A DNA stretch of 64,000 bases from Bacteroidota bacterium (lineage in GTDB: Bacteria > Bacteroidota > Bacteroidia > Bacteroidales > Bacteroidaceae). Of the stretch, positions 1 to 9,055 are shown piece by piece (within the stretch, counting starts at the first letter, position 1; each line of letters opens with the position of its first letter). The notes below the pieces were generated by a model. It did no database searches. It worked only from the letters and a program-made list of their open reading frames with translations, and was not told where the DNA came from. The DNA is taken from assembly GCA_023426145.1 (NCBI GenBank), contig JAFABG010000041.1, forward strand, positions 1 through 64,000, written 5' to 3'. The translations under genes were made by a program, and so were the position numbers.

Positions 1-1
1 A

Positions 2-406
2 GTTGGGCAATCCTTAAAAGGTAACGATGTTGTTCATACATTAGAGCAATTACACCTTTTCTATGACATTAAGCCACAAAGAATAAAGGTTGATAATGGA
101 CCGGAATTTGTTTCAAAAGAATTGGATTGATGGGCATACGAGAATAAAGTAACGTTGGATTTTTCTCGTCCTGGCAGACCTACGGATAATCCATTTATAG
201 AATCTTTTAATGGAAGCTTTAGAGATGAGTGCTTAAATACAAATTGGTTCCTATCTTTGCAAGACGCAAGAGATAAAATAGAGTCGTGGCGTAGAGATTA
301 TAACAGCTATCGCCCACATAGTTCTTTGCAAGACAGGACACCAGAACAGGTGGAATCTGAAGTGTTAAATTACAAGGAAAACTCTAATTTAGATGTGTCT
401 GAATAA
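2..406 (+). pseudogene. IS3-family transposase (OrfB), C-terminal part, interrupted by a stop
   Basis: The frame open from base 2 encodes the end of an IS3-type integrase-core (DDE) transposase. The second catalytic Asp (VDNGPEF) and the catalytic Glu region (FIESFNGSFRDECL) are both visible, followed by the usual YRPHSSL tail. An in-frame TGA at 128-130 falls where homologues usually have Arg (SKELD-stop-WAYENKVTLD), consistent with a single CGA to TGA change. The 5' part lies outside the window, so the gene is partial here as well as interrupted. A downstream TTG at 155 opens an 83-codon frame, which is only a fragment of the catalytic core and unlikely to act alone. Confidence 0.88.
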
Positions 407-419
407 TGGGAGGAGGTCA
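404..419 (+). repeat. Candidate right terminal inverted repeat of the IS3-family element
   Basis: Directly after the transposase stop comes GGGAGGAGGTCA, ending at 419. Read from outside in it is TGACCTCCTCCC, which fits the usual 5'-TGA...TCA-3' ends of IS3-family elements. The left end is outside the window, so it cannot be matched to a partner. Sequence beyond 419 belongs to a different, degraded IS. Confidence 0.45.
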
Positions 420-434
420 CAACTATTCAACAAC

Positions 435-1305
435 TTATGAGCGTTGAATCACTAATACTTTGCATAAAGATATACTTATCATAAAAAAACAGCTCCACCC
501 TCCATCTATATTTATATAGAAGTGCGACATATTCTGGAATGATAATCTAATCATTGGTATAAAAAACGAAAGTCTGGTTACCCTCTTTACCATAATAGGT
601 AATTCGTCTGACAGGAATGGGATATGTTTCTTAGGATTGGGTCCTTCAAACCGTATGATTTGGTCCGCCATAACTCCAGTTTCAGGTTTATTATAGCTAC
701 GGTCAGTATCAACGAGGAACTTTATCTTTCGTTTTCTCGAACAACGAATAAACTTTCCTTTTGGTGTATAGCATAAAGTTGCTTAGTGCCAATATAAACC
801 CGGTCAAAAATGTAATATGCCTCTGTTTCATAAGGGATTGTATCCATAACCATGGAATCATAAATATTTGCTTCAGTTATGATATTGAAAGCTGGTATAT
901 CAATTTTCACATCTAACAACGTATGTGATTTACACCGCCTTTATCACCGTGTAACCTTGACCACCAAAATGAACTAAGGCATAAAGAGATTGTTGAAGAA
1001 TCAAAAGCGTATACATTACCATCCAAAAAGAAATCGTGTTCTCCGAAACGTTTACCACGAGCAATTGCAATCATGCGATTAGCCATGTCCTCGAGAATTC
1101 GGACTTTCCTAATTTATTGGCTTTAGAAAGATTGCTACGTGTTACACTATCATCAAATCCCAAATGATGAAACTTGGACCGATGCGCATTGAGAATAGAC
1201 ACCAAATCTCTCATGCTTTCTCTATTTGACAGTTGCCCGAATATCATAACAAGTAAGTGATCCCAGCAAGTGAATGACTTGACTTACTTGTTTCCTTTAT
1301 ATTTT
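435..1305 (-). pseudogene. Degraded IS4-family transposase
   Basis: Reading the minus strand through several frame changes recovers an almost continuous IS4-type transposase. Pieces in order are SFTCWDHLLVMIFGQLSNRE (about 1285-1225), MANRMIAIARGKRF and VYAFDSSTISLCLS (about 1088-975), LLDVKIDIPAFNIITEANIY then YYIFDRVYIGTKQLYAIHQK (about 920-770), TGVMADQIIRFEGPN (about 690-640) and VALLYKYRWRVELFF (about 530-485). Apparent frameshifts lie near 1100, 935, 722 and 625. In-frame stops occur near 1295 and 565. The C-terminal end after ELFF is lost close to the IS3-family right end, so the IS3 element probably inserted into or deleted this copy. It cannot make an active transposase. Confidence 0.85.
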
Positions 1306-1433
1306 CTTACATACTAGTCAAACTATTTTTTGGGAGATGGAGACAGAGTTGAGTGAAAATGTACTGACCTTTGAACATAAAATGATATATTGCTATATGC
1401 AGCAAAATTAATCATTTAAAGAGTGCAGACTAT

Positions 1434-2286
1434 GAGTTTTTTAAATTTTTGTAGTTTGAAATAAAAAGTGTTTCCTCTTTCCGTCTAAATGATTATTTTT
1501 AGTTACCAAGCTTCAAATAATTATGTATTGTACGGATTTAGAAGAAACACATTGGCAAGTTATCAAGAATATCTTGAACTTGCAAGAGAGAAAACGAAAA
1601 TATGATTTGCGTGAAATATGGAATGCAATCTTTTGCTTGGTAAAAACAGGTTGTCAGTGGCGTATGCTTCCTTCAAATTTTGCTCCATGGGAGTTGGTTT
1701 ACTATTATTATCGTAAATGGTGTTCTTTAGGTGAATTTGATTTGTTATTGAACAACTTACGAGAAAAAGTACGTGTAAAAATGGGACAAAAAGCAGAGGC
1801 TAGTTTGGGAATAATGGATAGTCAGAGTGTACGTTGGGGTAATAATCGTTCTCTCAACGGCATTGATGGGAATAAGAAAGTAAAAGGGATTAAACCTCAC
1901 GTAGTAGTTGATAAGAATGGCTTTCTGCAAGCGGTGATGGTAACAATTGCCTGTGTACACGATAGTAAAGCGGGTTATTTATTAGCAAGGTACCTTAAGG
2001 AGCTTTGTTGCAACATTGAAGTCATATTAGCCGACGCTGGCTATCGTGGGGAAATAGCGGGCAAGATAAAAATCGCTTTTGGATATATCCTTGAAGTTGT
2101 GGTAAGCGGAGATAAGGTAAATGGATTTAGACCTATTGGGAAAATATGGATTGCCAAAAGAACATTTGCCTGGTTTGACAACTATAGAAGACTCTGCCGA
2201 AACTATGAATTTACATTCAATTCGGCAGAGGAAATGGTTAAGCTGGCATCCATTAGGATGATATTGAATAAAATTTAAACAGGCTC
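1434..2286 (+). mobile_element. IS5-family insertion sequence (probable extent)
   Basis: The right end GAGCCTGTTTAAATTTT (read outward-in, 2286-2270) overlaps the transposase stop. A related but imperfect sequence, GAGTTTTTTAAATTTTT, lies at 1434-1450 on the left. One base is missing and two or three differ between the two, so the left boundary is tentative and the left end may have decayed. No clear target-site duplication was found. The element contains a single transposase gene. Confidence 0.45.
1523..2278 (+). CDS. IS5-family transposase, catalytic Glu replaced by Lys
   Basis: An intact 251-residue IS5-family DDE transposase. The N-terminal insertion-element region (WRMLPSNFAPWELVYYYYRKW, around residues 47-66) precedes the catalytic part. 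The first Asp is D99 in IMDSQSV and the second is D171 in LADAGYRG. The third acidic residue normally sits in a V-E-R-T-F-A-W motif, but here the sequence is IAKRTFAWF, so residue 212 is Lys (AAA at 2156-2158). This is one G-to-A change from GAA. On family knowledge that abolishes strand transfer, so the frame is open but the enzyme is probably dead. The rest of the C-terminal signature (WFDNYRRL) is normal. Confidence 0.9.
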   Translation: MYCTDLEETHWQVIKNILNLQERKRKYDLREIWNAIFCLVKTGCQWRMLPSNFAPWELVYYYYRKWCSLGEFDLLLNNLREKVRVKMGQKAEASLGIMDSQSVRWGNNRSLNGIDGNKKVKGIKPHVVVDKNGFLQAVMVTIACVHDSKAGYLLARYLKELCCNIEVILADAGYRGEIAGKIKIAFGYILEVVVSGDKVNGFRPIGKIWIAKRTFAWFDNYRRLCRNYEFTFNSAEEMVKLASIRMILNKI

Positions 2287-2543
2287 TTAGCCTTTTTGTG
2301 GAAATTTCAGTATTTGTATTTGTAATATGTATTTGGTTTAGATGACTTCTTTTACCCTGATTTATTTCAATATAGCTAAGCTAAGTAATATTGTTCCGAA
2401 TCGGGATGTTGCCGGTTTTAACTGACAAATGGAATAGTAATTCTTGTGTGCAACTCATTCTTATTAATCTCTAAAAACAGGAGTTAGCAATTTAAATGGT
2501 CACATTTTCATTACCCTCAAAACATTGTCCTCTTTTTTTTTGT
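2287..2543. other. Gene-free spacer between the IS graveyard and hflX
   Basis: No open frame, RNA gene or strong hairpin is visible. The sequence is AT-rich and ends in the hflX promoter. Confidence 0.5.
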
Positions 2544-2551
2544 TATATTTG
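2544..2551 (+). promoter_or_regulatory. hflX promoter, -7 element
   Basis: TATATTTG matches the Bacteroidales TAnnTTTG consensus and lies 38 bases before the hflX start. A clear upstream TTTG at ideal spacing is missing; the nearest TTG is at 2525-2527, 16 bases away. Confidence 0.5.
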
Positions 2552-2588
2552 CGCTCAGATTTTATTTTAATAAATCAAACTGGAAATA

Positions 2589-3848
2589 ATGAAAGAATTT
2601 GTAATATCCGAAGCCAAGGCAGAAAGTGCAGTACTTGTTGGACTTATCACTCAGACACAAGACGAGCGTAAAACAAGTGAGTATTTGGATGAATTGGCAT
2701 TCCTTGCTGAGACGGCTGGGGCGGAAGTTGTGAAACGATTTACTCAGAAATTGCCTACTGCTAACTCGGTAACTTATGTTGGAAAGGGCAAGCTTGAAGA
2801 GATTAGACAATATATACAGACTGAAGAGGAGGAAGAACGTGAAGTGGGAATGGTTATCTTTGATGATGAACTCTCTGCTAAACAAATACGTAACATCGAA
2901 GCTGAATTGAAAGTGAAGATACTTGATCGTACTTCCTTAATCCTTGATATATTCGCTATGCGGGCCCAAACTGCAAATGCTAAAACACAGGTTGAATTGG
3001 CACAATATAAATACATGTTGCCTCGTCTTCAAAGGCTTTGGACGCACTTGGAACGCCAAGGTGGTGGCTCGGGTAGTGGTAGCGGTAAAGGAGGATCTGT
3101 TGGACTCCGTGGTCCTGGTGAAACTCAGCTTGAAATGGACCGCCGTATTATTTTGAACCGTATGTCATTATTAAAGGAACGTTTAGCAGAGATCGACAAA
3201 CAAAAAGCTACGCAGCGCAAAAATCGTGGACGTATGATTCGTGTGGCATTAGTAGGTTATACGAATGTCGGCAAATCAACCATTATGAACTTGCTGTCTA
3301 AAAGCGAAGTTTTTGCGGAAAACAAACTTTTCGCCACCTTGGATACAACAGTGCGCAAAGTGATTATTGAAAACTTACCTTTTCTCTTATCAGACACCGT
3401 CGGATTTATACGTAAATTGCCTACCGACTTAGTTGATTCTTTCAAGTCTACTCTTGATGAAGTGAGAGAAGCTGATATGCTAGTGCATGTTGTAGATATT
3501 TCGCACCCAGGATTTGAGGAACAGATTGAGGTGGTGAACAAGACGCTTGCAGATATTGGCAGTGGTGGCAAACCTGTTATACTTGTCTTTAATAAAATAG
3601 ACGCTTATACTTATATTGAAAAAGCGCCTGATGATCTTACCCCCCGAACAAAAGAAAACTTAACGCTTGAAGAACTGATGAAGACATGGATGGCAAAGAT
3701 GGAGGATAATTGCCTTTTTATTTCCGCCCGTGAACGAATCAATATGGATGAACTGAAAGAAGTGGTTTATCAACGAGTGAAAGAGTTGCACGTTCAAAAG
3801 TATCCCTATAACGATTTTCTTTATCAGACTTACGAAGAGGAAGAATAA
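2589..3848 (+). CDS. hflX: GTPase HflX
   Basis: HflX is a ribosome-associated GTPase that splits or rescues stalled 70S and 50S particles, especially under stress. The 419-residue protein has the family's N-terminal domain (residues 1-155) and the Gly-rich linker (158-176, GGGSGSGSGKGG) leading into GLRGPGETQLE. The GTPase domain follows: P-loop GYTNVGKS at 223-230, DTVG at 269-272 and NKID at 335-338. Length is normal. The start is the ATG 38 bases after the -7 element. It is followed 38-56 bases later by the DUF4954 gene on the same strand, so the two may be cotranscribed. Confidence 0.95.
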   Translation: MKEFVISEAKAESAVLVGLITQTQDERKTSEYLDELAFLAETAGAEVVKRFTQKLPTANSVTYVGKGKLEEIRQYIQTEEEEEREVGMVIFDDELSAKQIRNIEAELKVKILDRTSLILDIFAMRAQTANAKTQVELAQYKYMLPRLQRLWTHLERQGGGSGSGSGKGGSVGLRGPGETQLEMDRRIILNRMSLLKERLAEIDKQKATQRKNRGRMIRVALVGYTNVGKSTIMNLLSKSEVFAENKLFATLDTTVRKVIIENLPFLLSDTVGFIRKLPTDLVDSFKSTLDEVREADMLVHVVDISHPGFEEQIEVVNKTLADIGSGGKPVILVFNKIDAYTYIEKAPDDLTPRTKENLTLEELMKTWMAKMEDNCLFISARERINMDELKEVVYQRVKELHVQKYPYNDFLYQTYEEEE

Positions 3849-3904
3849 TAATCGATGAACTGCATGCTTAATATAAGTAGCGGTACATGTATATTAATAC
3901 CTAT

Positions 3905-5896
3905 ATGAGAGACTATCGTAGATTAACTGAAGATGAAATCTTCCAGTTAAAGAGTCAGTCATGCGTGGCTGACGATTGGGGAAATGTGTCCGTAGCCGAG
4001 GAATTTACTTGTGAATATGTTTATCATACTCGCTTTTCAGGAAATGTGAAATTAGGTGTTTTTGATGCTGAATTTATATTACCTGGTGGGATAAGAAAGC
4101 ATTCAGGGCTTCGTCATGTGACCTTGCATAATGTGGTGGTTGGAGATAATTGCTGCATTGAAAATATTCAAAACTATATTGCTAATTACGAAATAGGGAA
4201 CGATGCCTTCATTGAAAATGTCGATATCATTTTGGTAGATAAGCTCAGTACCTTTGGTAATGGGGTTGAGGTTGCTGTACTTAACGAAATAGGTGGGCGA
4301 GAAGTTTTGATAAACGATAAATTATCAGCTCACCAAGCCTATATCTTGGCTCTGTATCGGCATAGACCAGAATTAATCAATCGGATGAAAGCGATTATTG
4401 CTTATTATTCTAATAAGCATGCATCTGCCATTGGTTCCATCGGCAGTCATGTGACGATAATGAATACTGGGTCGATAAAAAATGTTCGGATTGGTGATCA
4501 TTGCCGTATCTGTGGCTCTTCACGCTTGTCTAATGGAAGTATAAATAGTAATATCACAGCGCCTGTGCATATGGGACATGGAGTGATATGTGATGACTTC
4601 ATTATATCTTCAGGATCTGAGGTGGATGATGGAACTATTCTAACTCGTTGTTTTGTTGGGCAAGCTTGTAAACTAGGGCACAATTATTCGGCCTCTGATT
4701 CCTTGTTCTTTAGTAACTGTCAGGGAGAGAATGGTGAAGCTTGTGCTATTTTTGCTGGCCCTTTCACCGTGACCCATCATAAGTCTACATTGTTGATTGC
4801 AGGGATGTTTTCGTTTATGAATGCAGGGTCAGGATCGAACCAGAGCAATCATATGTATAAACTTGGCCCTATCCATCAAGGAACTATGGAGAGAGGGGCT
4901 AAGACTACTTCTGATTCTTATATTCTGTGGCCTGCTCGTGTTGGAGCCTTTTCTTTGGTTATGGGGCGTCATGTTAATCATGCGGATACTTCCAACTTAC
5001 CTTTTTCCTACCTTATTGAACAACGTAATACGACATATCTTGTTCCAGGAGTTAATTTGAGAAGTGTGGGCACCATTCGTGATGCTCAAAAGTGGCCGAA
5101 GCGAGATAACCGTAAAGATCCTAATAGATTAGACTATATTAATTATAATCTTCTAAGTCCATACACCATTCAGAAGATGTTTAAGGGACTTTCTATCTTG
5201 AGTGAGCTTAAAAGAGTATCTGGTGAGACTTCTGAAATTTATTCTTTTCAGAGCGCCAAGATTAAAAATTCTTCGTTAAATAATGGCATTCGCTTTTACG
5301 AAATTGCAATTCATAAATTTTTAGGGAATTCTATCATCAAACGTTTGGAGGGAATCAATTTTAAAACTAATGAAGAAATTCGTCAGCGATTGAAACCTGA
5401 TACCGAAATTGGTGTTGGAGAATGGGTTGATATATCAGGACTTATTGCTCCTAAAAGTGAAATAGATAAATTATTGATTGGGATTGAGGATGGAACTATA
5501 AACCGTTTGAGGACTATTAATTCCAGCTTTGCAGAAATGCACGAGAACTATTACACGTATGAGTGGACCTGGGCTTATAATCGTATTAACGAGTTTTATG
5601 GATTAAATCCCGATGCAATAACTGCTCAAGATATTATAGGAATTGTGAAAGATTGGAAAGAAGCAGTTGTTGGTTTGGATAAAATGGTTTATAACGATGC
5701 ACGGAAGGAATTTTCATTATCCTCAATGACTGGATTTGGTGCTGATGGTTCACGTGATGAGATGAAACTTGATTTTGAACAGGTGCGTGGTGATTTTGAA
5801 AGCAACACTTTTGTGACTGCTGTATTGAAGCATATCGAAGATAAAACAGCTCTTGGTGATGAACTAATAGAAAGAATTAAATTTGTTCAGGAGTAA
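3905..5896 (+). CDS. DUF4954 family protein (hexapeptide-repeat, left-handed beta-helix)
   Basis: A large, about 663-residue protein of the Bacteroidales DUF4954 family. The middle part is a series of isoleucine/valine/glycine-rich hexapeptide-like turns (for example GSIGSHVTIMNTGSIKNVRIG and VDDGTILTRCFVGQACKLGHN) that predict a left-handed beta-helix like those of LpxA-type acyltransferases and sugar nucleotidyltransferases. No signal peptide or membrane segment is visible, so it should be cytoplasmic. The substrate is unknown and no nucleotidyltransferase domain is evident. The open frame begins at 3887, but the ATG at 3905 (MRDYRRLTEDEI) looks the better start. It follows hflX closely on the same strand and ends at a strong terminator. 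Confidence 0.85.
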   Translation: MRDYRRLTEDEIFQLKSQSCVADDWGNVSVAEEFTCEYVYHTRFSGNVKLGVFDAEFILPGGIRKHSGLRHVTLHNVVVGDNCCIENIQNYIANYEIGNDAFIENVDIILVDKLSTFGNGVEVAVLNEIGGREVLINDKLSAHQAYILALYRHRPELINRMKAIIAYYSNKHASAIGSIGSHVTIMNTGSIKNVRIGDHCRICGSSRLSNGSINSNITAPVHMGHGVICDDFIISSGSEVDDGTILTRCFVGQACKLGHNYSASDSLFFSNCQGENGEACAIFAGPFTVTHHKSTLLIAGMFSFMNAGSGSNQSNHMYKLGPIHQGTMERGAKTTSDSYILWPARVGAFSLVMGRHVNHADTSNLPFSYLIEQRNTTYLVPGVNLRSVGTIRDAQKWPKRDNRKDPNRLDYINYNLLSPYTIQKMFKGLSILSELKRVSGETSEIYSFQSAKIKNSSLNNGIRFYEIAIHKFLGNSIIKRLEGINFKTNEEIRQRLKPDTEIGVGEWVDISGLIAPKSEIDKLLIGIEDGTINRLRTINSSFAEMHENYYTYEWTWAYNRINEFYGLNPDAITAQDIIGIVKDWKEAVVGLDKMVYNDARKEFSLSSMTGFGADGSRDEMKLDFEQVRGDFESNTFVTAVLKHIEDKTALGDELIERIKFVQE

Positions 5897-5921
5897 ATCG
5901 TAGATAATATATAACCGATAC

Positions 5922-5953
5922 GTCCGCATTCTGAATTGAATGCGGACTTTTAT
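5922..5953 (+). terminator. Intrinsic terminator after the DUF4954 gene
   Basis: A perfect 10-bp stem GTCCGCATTC / GAATGCGGAC with a 6-base loop is followed by TTTTAT. It closes the hflX-DUF4954 unit. Confidence 0.9.
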
Positions 5954-6125
5954 GTAAATAGAGGATAACGTTATTGTTTTCTTTCTTTTATATTTGTATT
6001 GCAAGAATGAATAAAGTTGCTTGTCAATAAATCATGTGGTTCGTTTTCTAACAATTTGTCTGATTTTCTGCGTTATTCATTCTTAATTCTTCTCTTTTCT
6101 GCTATTATTCTTCATTCTTAATTAG

Positions 6126-6133
6126 TACCTTTG
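6126..6133 (+). promoter_or_regulatory. Fumarase promoter, -7 element
   Basis: TACCTTTG matches TAnnTTTG and sits 40 bases upstream of the fumarase ATG. A 13-base direct repeat (TTCATTCTTAATT at 6076-6088 and 6111-6123) abuts it. Confidence 0.6.
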
Positions 6134-6172
6134 CCTCACTAACTAACATTACGTAAAAAAATAGAAGAGATT

Positions 6173-7816
6173 ATGGCAACACCTCCGTTTAAGTATCAAC
6201 CGATGTTTGAAAAGGGAAAAGATACTACTGAGTATTATCTGCTTACAAAAGACTATGTATCAGTAAGCGAGTTTGAAGGAAATCCTATTCTGAAAATAGA
6301 GAAAGAGGGCTTAACTGCAATGGCTAATGCAGCTTTTCGTGATGTATCATTTATGCTTCGTCGTTCGCACAATGAACAGGTTGCTAAAATTTTGAGTGAT
6401 CCTGATGCCAGCGAGAACGATAAGTACGTCGCACTTACTTTTCTCCGTAATGCAGAAGTAGCAGCCAAAGGGGTGCTTCCTTTCTGCCAGGATACAGGTA
6501 CTGCAATTATTCATGGAGAAAAAGGACAGCAGGTTTGGACTGGATATACTGATGAAGAAGCTCTTTCTTTGGGTGTTTATAAAACATATACTGAAGAGAA
6601 CCTGCGTTACTCTCAGAATGCGCCTCTGAATATGTATGATGAGGTAAATACCAAATGTAATTTGCCTGCTCAAATTGATATTGAAGCTACCGAAGGAATG
6701 CATTATGAATTTCTTTGTGTAACTAAGGGCGGTGGATCTGCAAATAAAACTTATTTGTATCAAGAAACTAAAGCTATTTTGAATCCGGGTACATTGGTTC
6801 CGTTCCTTGTTGAAAAAATGAAAACTTTGGGTACTGCTGCTTGTCCTCCCTATCACATTGCTTTTGTAATTGGTGGAACCTCTGCAGAAAAGAATTTGCT
6901 TACTGTGAAGCTAGCATCTACTCATTTTTATGATAATTTGCCAACAACAGGAAATGTTCACGGCCGTGCATTCCGTGATGTTGAACTAGAAAAAGAAGTT
7001 TTGAGAGAAGCTCACAAGATTGGTTTAGGAGCTCAATTTGGTGGTAAGTATTTGGCTCATGATGTACGCATTATCCGTCTCCCTCGTCATGGAGCTTCTT
7101 GTCCGGTAGGTCTAGGGGTATCTTGTTCTGCAGACCGTAATATTAAATGCAAAATTAATAAGGAAGGTATCTGGATTGAGAAGCTAGATTCTAATCCAGG
7201 CAATCTTATTCCTGAGGAACTTCGTCAATCAGGTGAAGGTGATGCAGTGAAAATAGATCTGAACCGTCCGATGACTGAAATCCTAGAAGAGTTAGCTAAA
7301 TATCCTGTTTCTACTCGTTTATCCTTGAATGGAACAATTATTGTTGGTCGCGATATTGCTCACGCAAAGCTGAAAGAGCGTCTTGATCGTGGTGAAGACT
7401 TACCTCAGTATATAAAAGATCATCCGATATACTATGCTGGTCCGGCTAAAACCCCAGAAGGTTTGGCTTGTGGCTCTATGGGCCCCACCACTGCTGGACG
7501 CATGGATCCTTATGTCGATTTATTCCAAAGTCACGGGGGAAGTATGATTATGTTAGCTAAAGGTAACCGTAGTCAACAGGTTACTGATGCTTGTCTAAAG
7601 TACGGTGGATTCTATTTGGGCTCTATCGGTGGACCAGCAGCTATTTTGGCTCAGAATAATATTAAGAGCATTGAGTGTGTAGAGTATCCTGAACTAGGTA
7701 TGGAAGCCATTTGGAAGATTGAAGTGGAAGATTTTCCCGCATTTATTTTGGTAGATAATAAGGGAAATGACTTCTTTAAACAGATAAAACCACGTTGCGT
7801 TAAGAAAGATAGATAA
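6173..7816 (+). CDS. Class I (iron-sulfur) fumarate hydratase
   Basis: This enzyme catalyses reversible hydration of fumarate to malate, serving the reductive branch of central metabolism that feeds fumarate reductase and succinate/propionate formation in Bacteroides. The 547-residue single chain contains both the alpha-type and beta-type regions fused, as in E. coli FumA/FumB. Three cysteines expected to hold the [4Fe-4S] cluster are present at C105 (PFCQDTG), C224 (TAACPPYH) and C318 (GVSCSADRN). The GPTTAGRMDPY segment and the YGGFYLGSIGGPAA motif of the C-terminal half are intact. The gene stands alone with its own promoter and a terminator shared with the convergent pectate lyase gene. 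The cluster makes it oxygen-sensitive. Confidence 0.95.
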   Translation: MATPPFKYQPMFEKGKDTTEYYLLTKDYVSVSEFEGNPILKIEKEGLTAMANAAFRDVSFMLRRSHNEQVAKILSDPDASENDKYVALTFLRNAEVAAKGVLPFCQDTGTAIIHGEKGQQVWTGYTDEEALSLGVYKTYTEENLRYSQNAPLNMYDEVNTKCNLPAQIDIEATEGMHYEFLCVTKGGGSANKTYLYQETKAILNPGTLVPFLVEKMKTLGTAACPPYHIAFVIGGTSAEKNLLTVKLASTHFYDNLPTTGNVHGRAFRDVELEKEVLREAHKIGLGAQFGGKYLAHDVRIIRLPRHGASCPVGLGVSCSADRNIKCKINKEGIWIEKLDSNPGNLIPEELRQSGEGDAVKIDLNRPMTEILEELAKYPVSTRLSLNGTIIVGRDIAHAKLKERLDRGEDLPQYIKDHPIYYAGPAKTPEGLACGSMGPTTAGRMDPYVDLFQSHGGSMIMLAKGNRSQQVTDACLKYGGFYLGSIGGPAAILAQNNIKSIECVEYPELGMEAIWKIEVEDFPAFILVDNKGNDFFKQIKPRCVKKDR

Positions 7817-7846
7817 TATTTGCTATCCATTTAAATGTTATAATAA

Positions 7847-7886
7847 AGGGATGCCGATATCTAGTGTATGGCATCCCTATTTTTTT
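7847..7886. terminator. Bidirectional terminator between fumarase and pectate lyase genes
   Basis: A 9-bp stem AGGGATGCC / GGCATCCCT (7847-7855 and 7870-7878) with a 14-base loop is followed by ATTTTTTT on the plus strand and TTTATT on the minus strand. The stop codon of the minus-strand lyase lies inside the loop, so that coding sequence ends within the terminator. Confidence 0.85.
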
Positions 7887-8970
7887 GAGTATTATTCTTC
7901 CATTTCTCATATTCCTTTAAGACCTTATTGCCATCTCCATTGTACCAACTATATCCATTTCTACGTTCGTAGCCTATTTCTGAAATATCAGATTTTTTAA
8001 TTCCATCGCGGTCACAGAAAAATGGACGATTAGTATCCAGATCATAGAAGCGAGCCCATAATGTTGGGCAATCTTTGCAGGAAACCATGCGGTAGTCTTT
8101 CTGTCCATAATTATTAGTAAAGTATTCCTTTTTCATCCCTTTAATAGCCGAACTCTTGAACCATTTAATAGCGGATTCAATTGATAGAATCACTCTATCA
8201 GAGGGATTTTCAATAGACATGAGTAAAAGTACTATATTGTCAGACTCTTGTCCGCTTAATGACGGTAATTCGTAAGCGCGTGCCTTGCAAGGTGCTAATG
8301 TTTTGCGATCATGTTGTGCACACCATACTGTGAGTTCATTATTTTGACGGACTTGTGTATTAAGTATGCATTCTATTCCTTTATCAAAAGCCTTGTGAGT
8401 TTGTTCCGTGATTTTATCTGGAAGGAAGTCGTATGGACTATGCTTTTCATAAATTTCTCTCAATTGCTCCATCACTCTGATCATTGCATTGTCATTATAG
8501 GTTATTTGAATATAATATCCTGTGGGGCGAGGGTAGAATTGAGGCCAACCTCCATTATCATATTGAGCTTTAAGTAGATATTGTATTCCTTTAAGTACTC
8601 CTTCTTTATATTCCTGTTTTTGTGTAGCTTTATACAATCGAGCTAAATATTGGATTTCAGTCGTAGTAGCATTGTTATCAATGGTACTTTCATTTACATC
8701 TTCTTTAGCTTTCAGTACATTATTATAAGCCTGCTTGGTAAGTTCTTGCGGCATATAGATATTTTTGGGCCAGCCTCCGGTAATCTGTTGATACAGTAAT
8801 ACATTGTCTCCAATCCGTTTTGCTTCTTCTGTCTGAAAGAAGGCCTCATCAAATTTAGGGGCAATGCGTACCCAAGCTTTGTAGTTCTGAACTTTTTTGT
8901 AATCTGTAGTTTGTGCAGAACATAAGTTCGCAATGAAAAGTAGCAGGAAGAAAATAGTATTAATTTTCAT
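7861..8970 (-). CDS. Pectate lyase, polysaccharide lyase family 10
   Basis: A secreted enzyme predicted to cleave de-esterified pectin (polygalacturonate) by beta-elimination. The 369-residue product starts with a signal peptide (MKINTIFFLLLFIANLCSAQ). It then shows the family-10 alpha/alpha-toroid features: TGGWPKNIYM near residue 65, STIDNNATTTEIQYLARLY near 95-113, DNGGWPQFYPR near 138-148, and TVWCAQHDRKTLAPCKARAYELPSLSG in the catalytic half. It stands alone, with no SusC/SusD pair, other pectinase genes or regulator nearby, which is unusual for a Bacteroides polysaccharide enzyme. A -7 element lies at 9004-9011. The family call is firm; substrate detail is inferred. Confidence 0.9.
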   Translation of the reverse strand: MKINTIFFLLLFIANLCSAQTTDYKKVQNYKAWVRIAPKFDEAFFQTEEAKRIGDNVLLYQQITGGWPKNIYMPQELTKQAYNNVLKAKEDVNESTIDNNATTTEIQYLARLYKATQKQEYKEGVLKGIQYLLKAQYDNGGWPQFYPRPTGYYIQITYNDNAMIRVMEQLREIYEKHSPYDFLPDKITEQTHKAFDKGIECILNTQVRQNNELTVWCAQHDRKTLAPCKARAYELPSLSGQESDNIVLLLMSIENPSDRVILSIESAIKWFKSSAIKGMKKEYFTNNYGQKDYRMVSCKDCPTLWARFYDLDTNRPFFCDRDGIKKSDISEIGYERRNGYSWYNGDGNKVLKEYEKWKNNTQKNRDAIH

Positions 8971-9003
8971 GGCTTATAGATTAAGTGTTCATTATAGTTA
9001 GTA

Positions 9004-9011
9004 CAAATATA
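9004..9011 (-). promoter_or_regulatory. Pectate lyase promoter, -7 element
   Basis: On the minus strand the sequence is TATATTTG, 33 bases before the lyase start. No upstream TTG at good spacing was seen. Confidence 0.5.
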
Positions 9012-9055
9012 AGAGATGCGTGTTTGTTTCGGGGGGAATAACTGTTCTTTTATAG

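Noticed and set aside
128..130. TGA in the IS3 transposase as a recoded codon
   Set aside because: No selenocysteine-type hairpin or slippery sequence is seen, and the aligned residue in relatives is Arg; a CGA to TGA point mutation is simpler.
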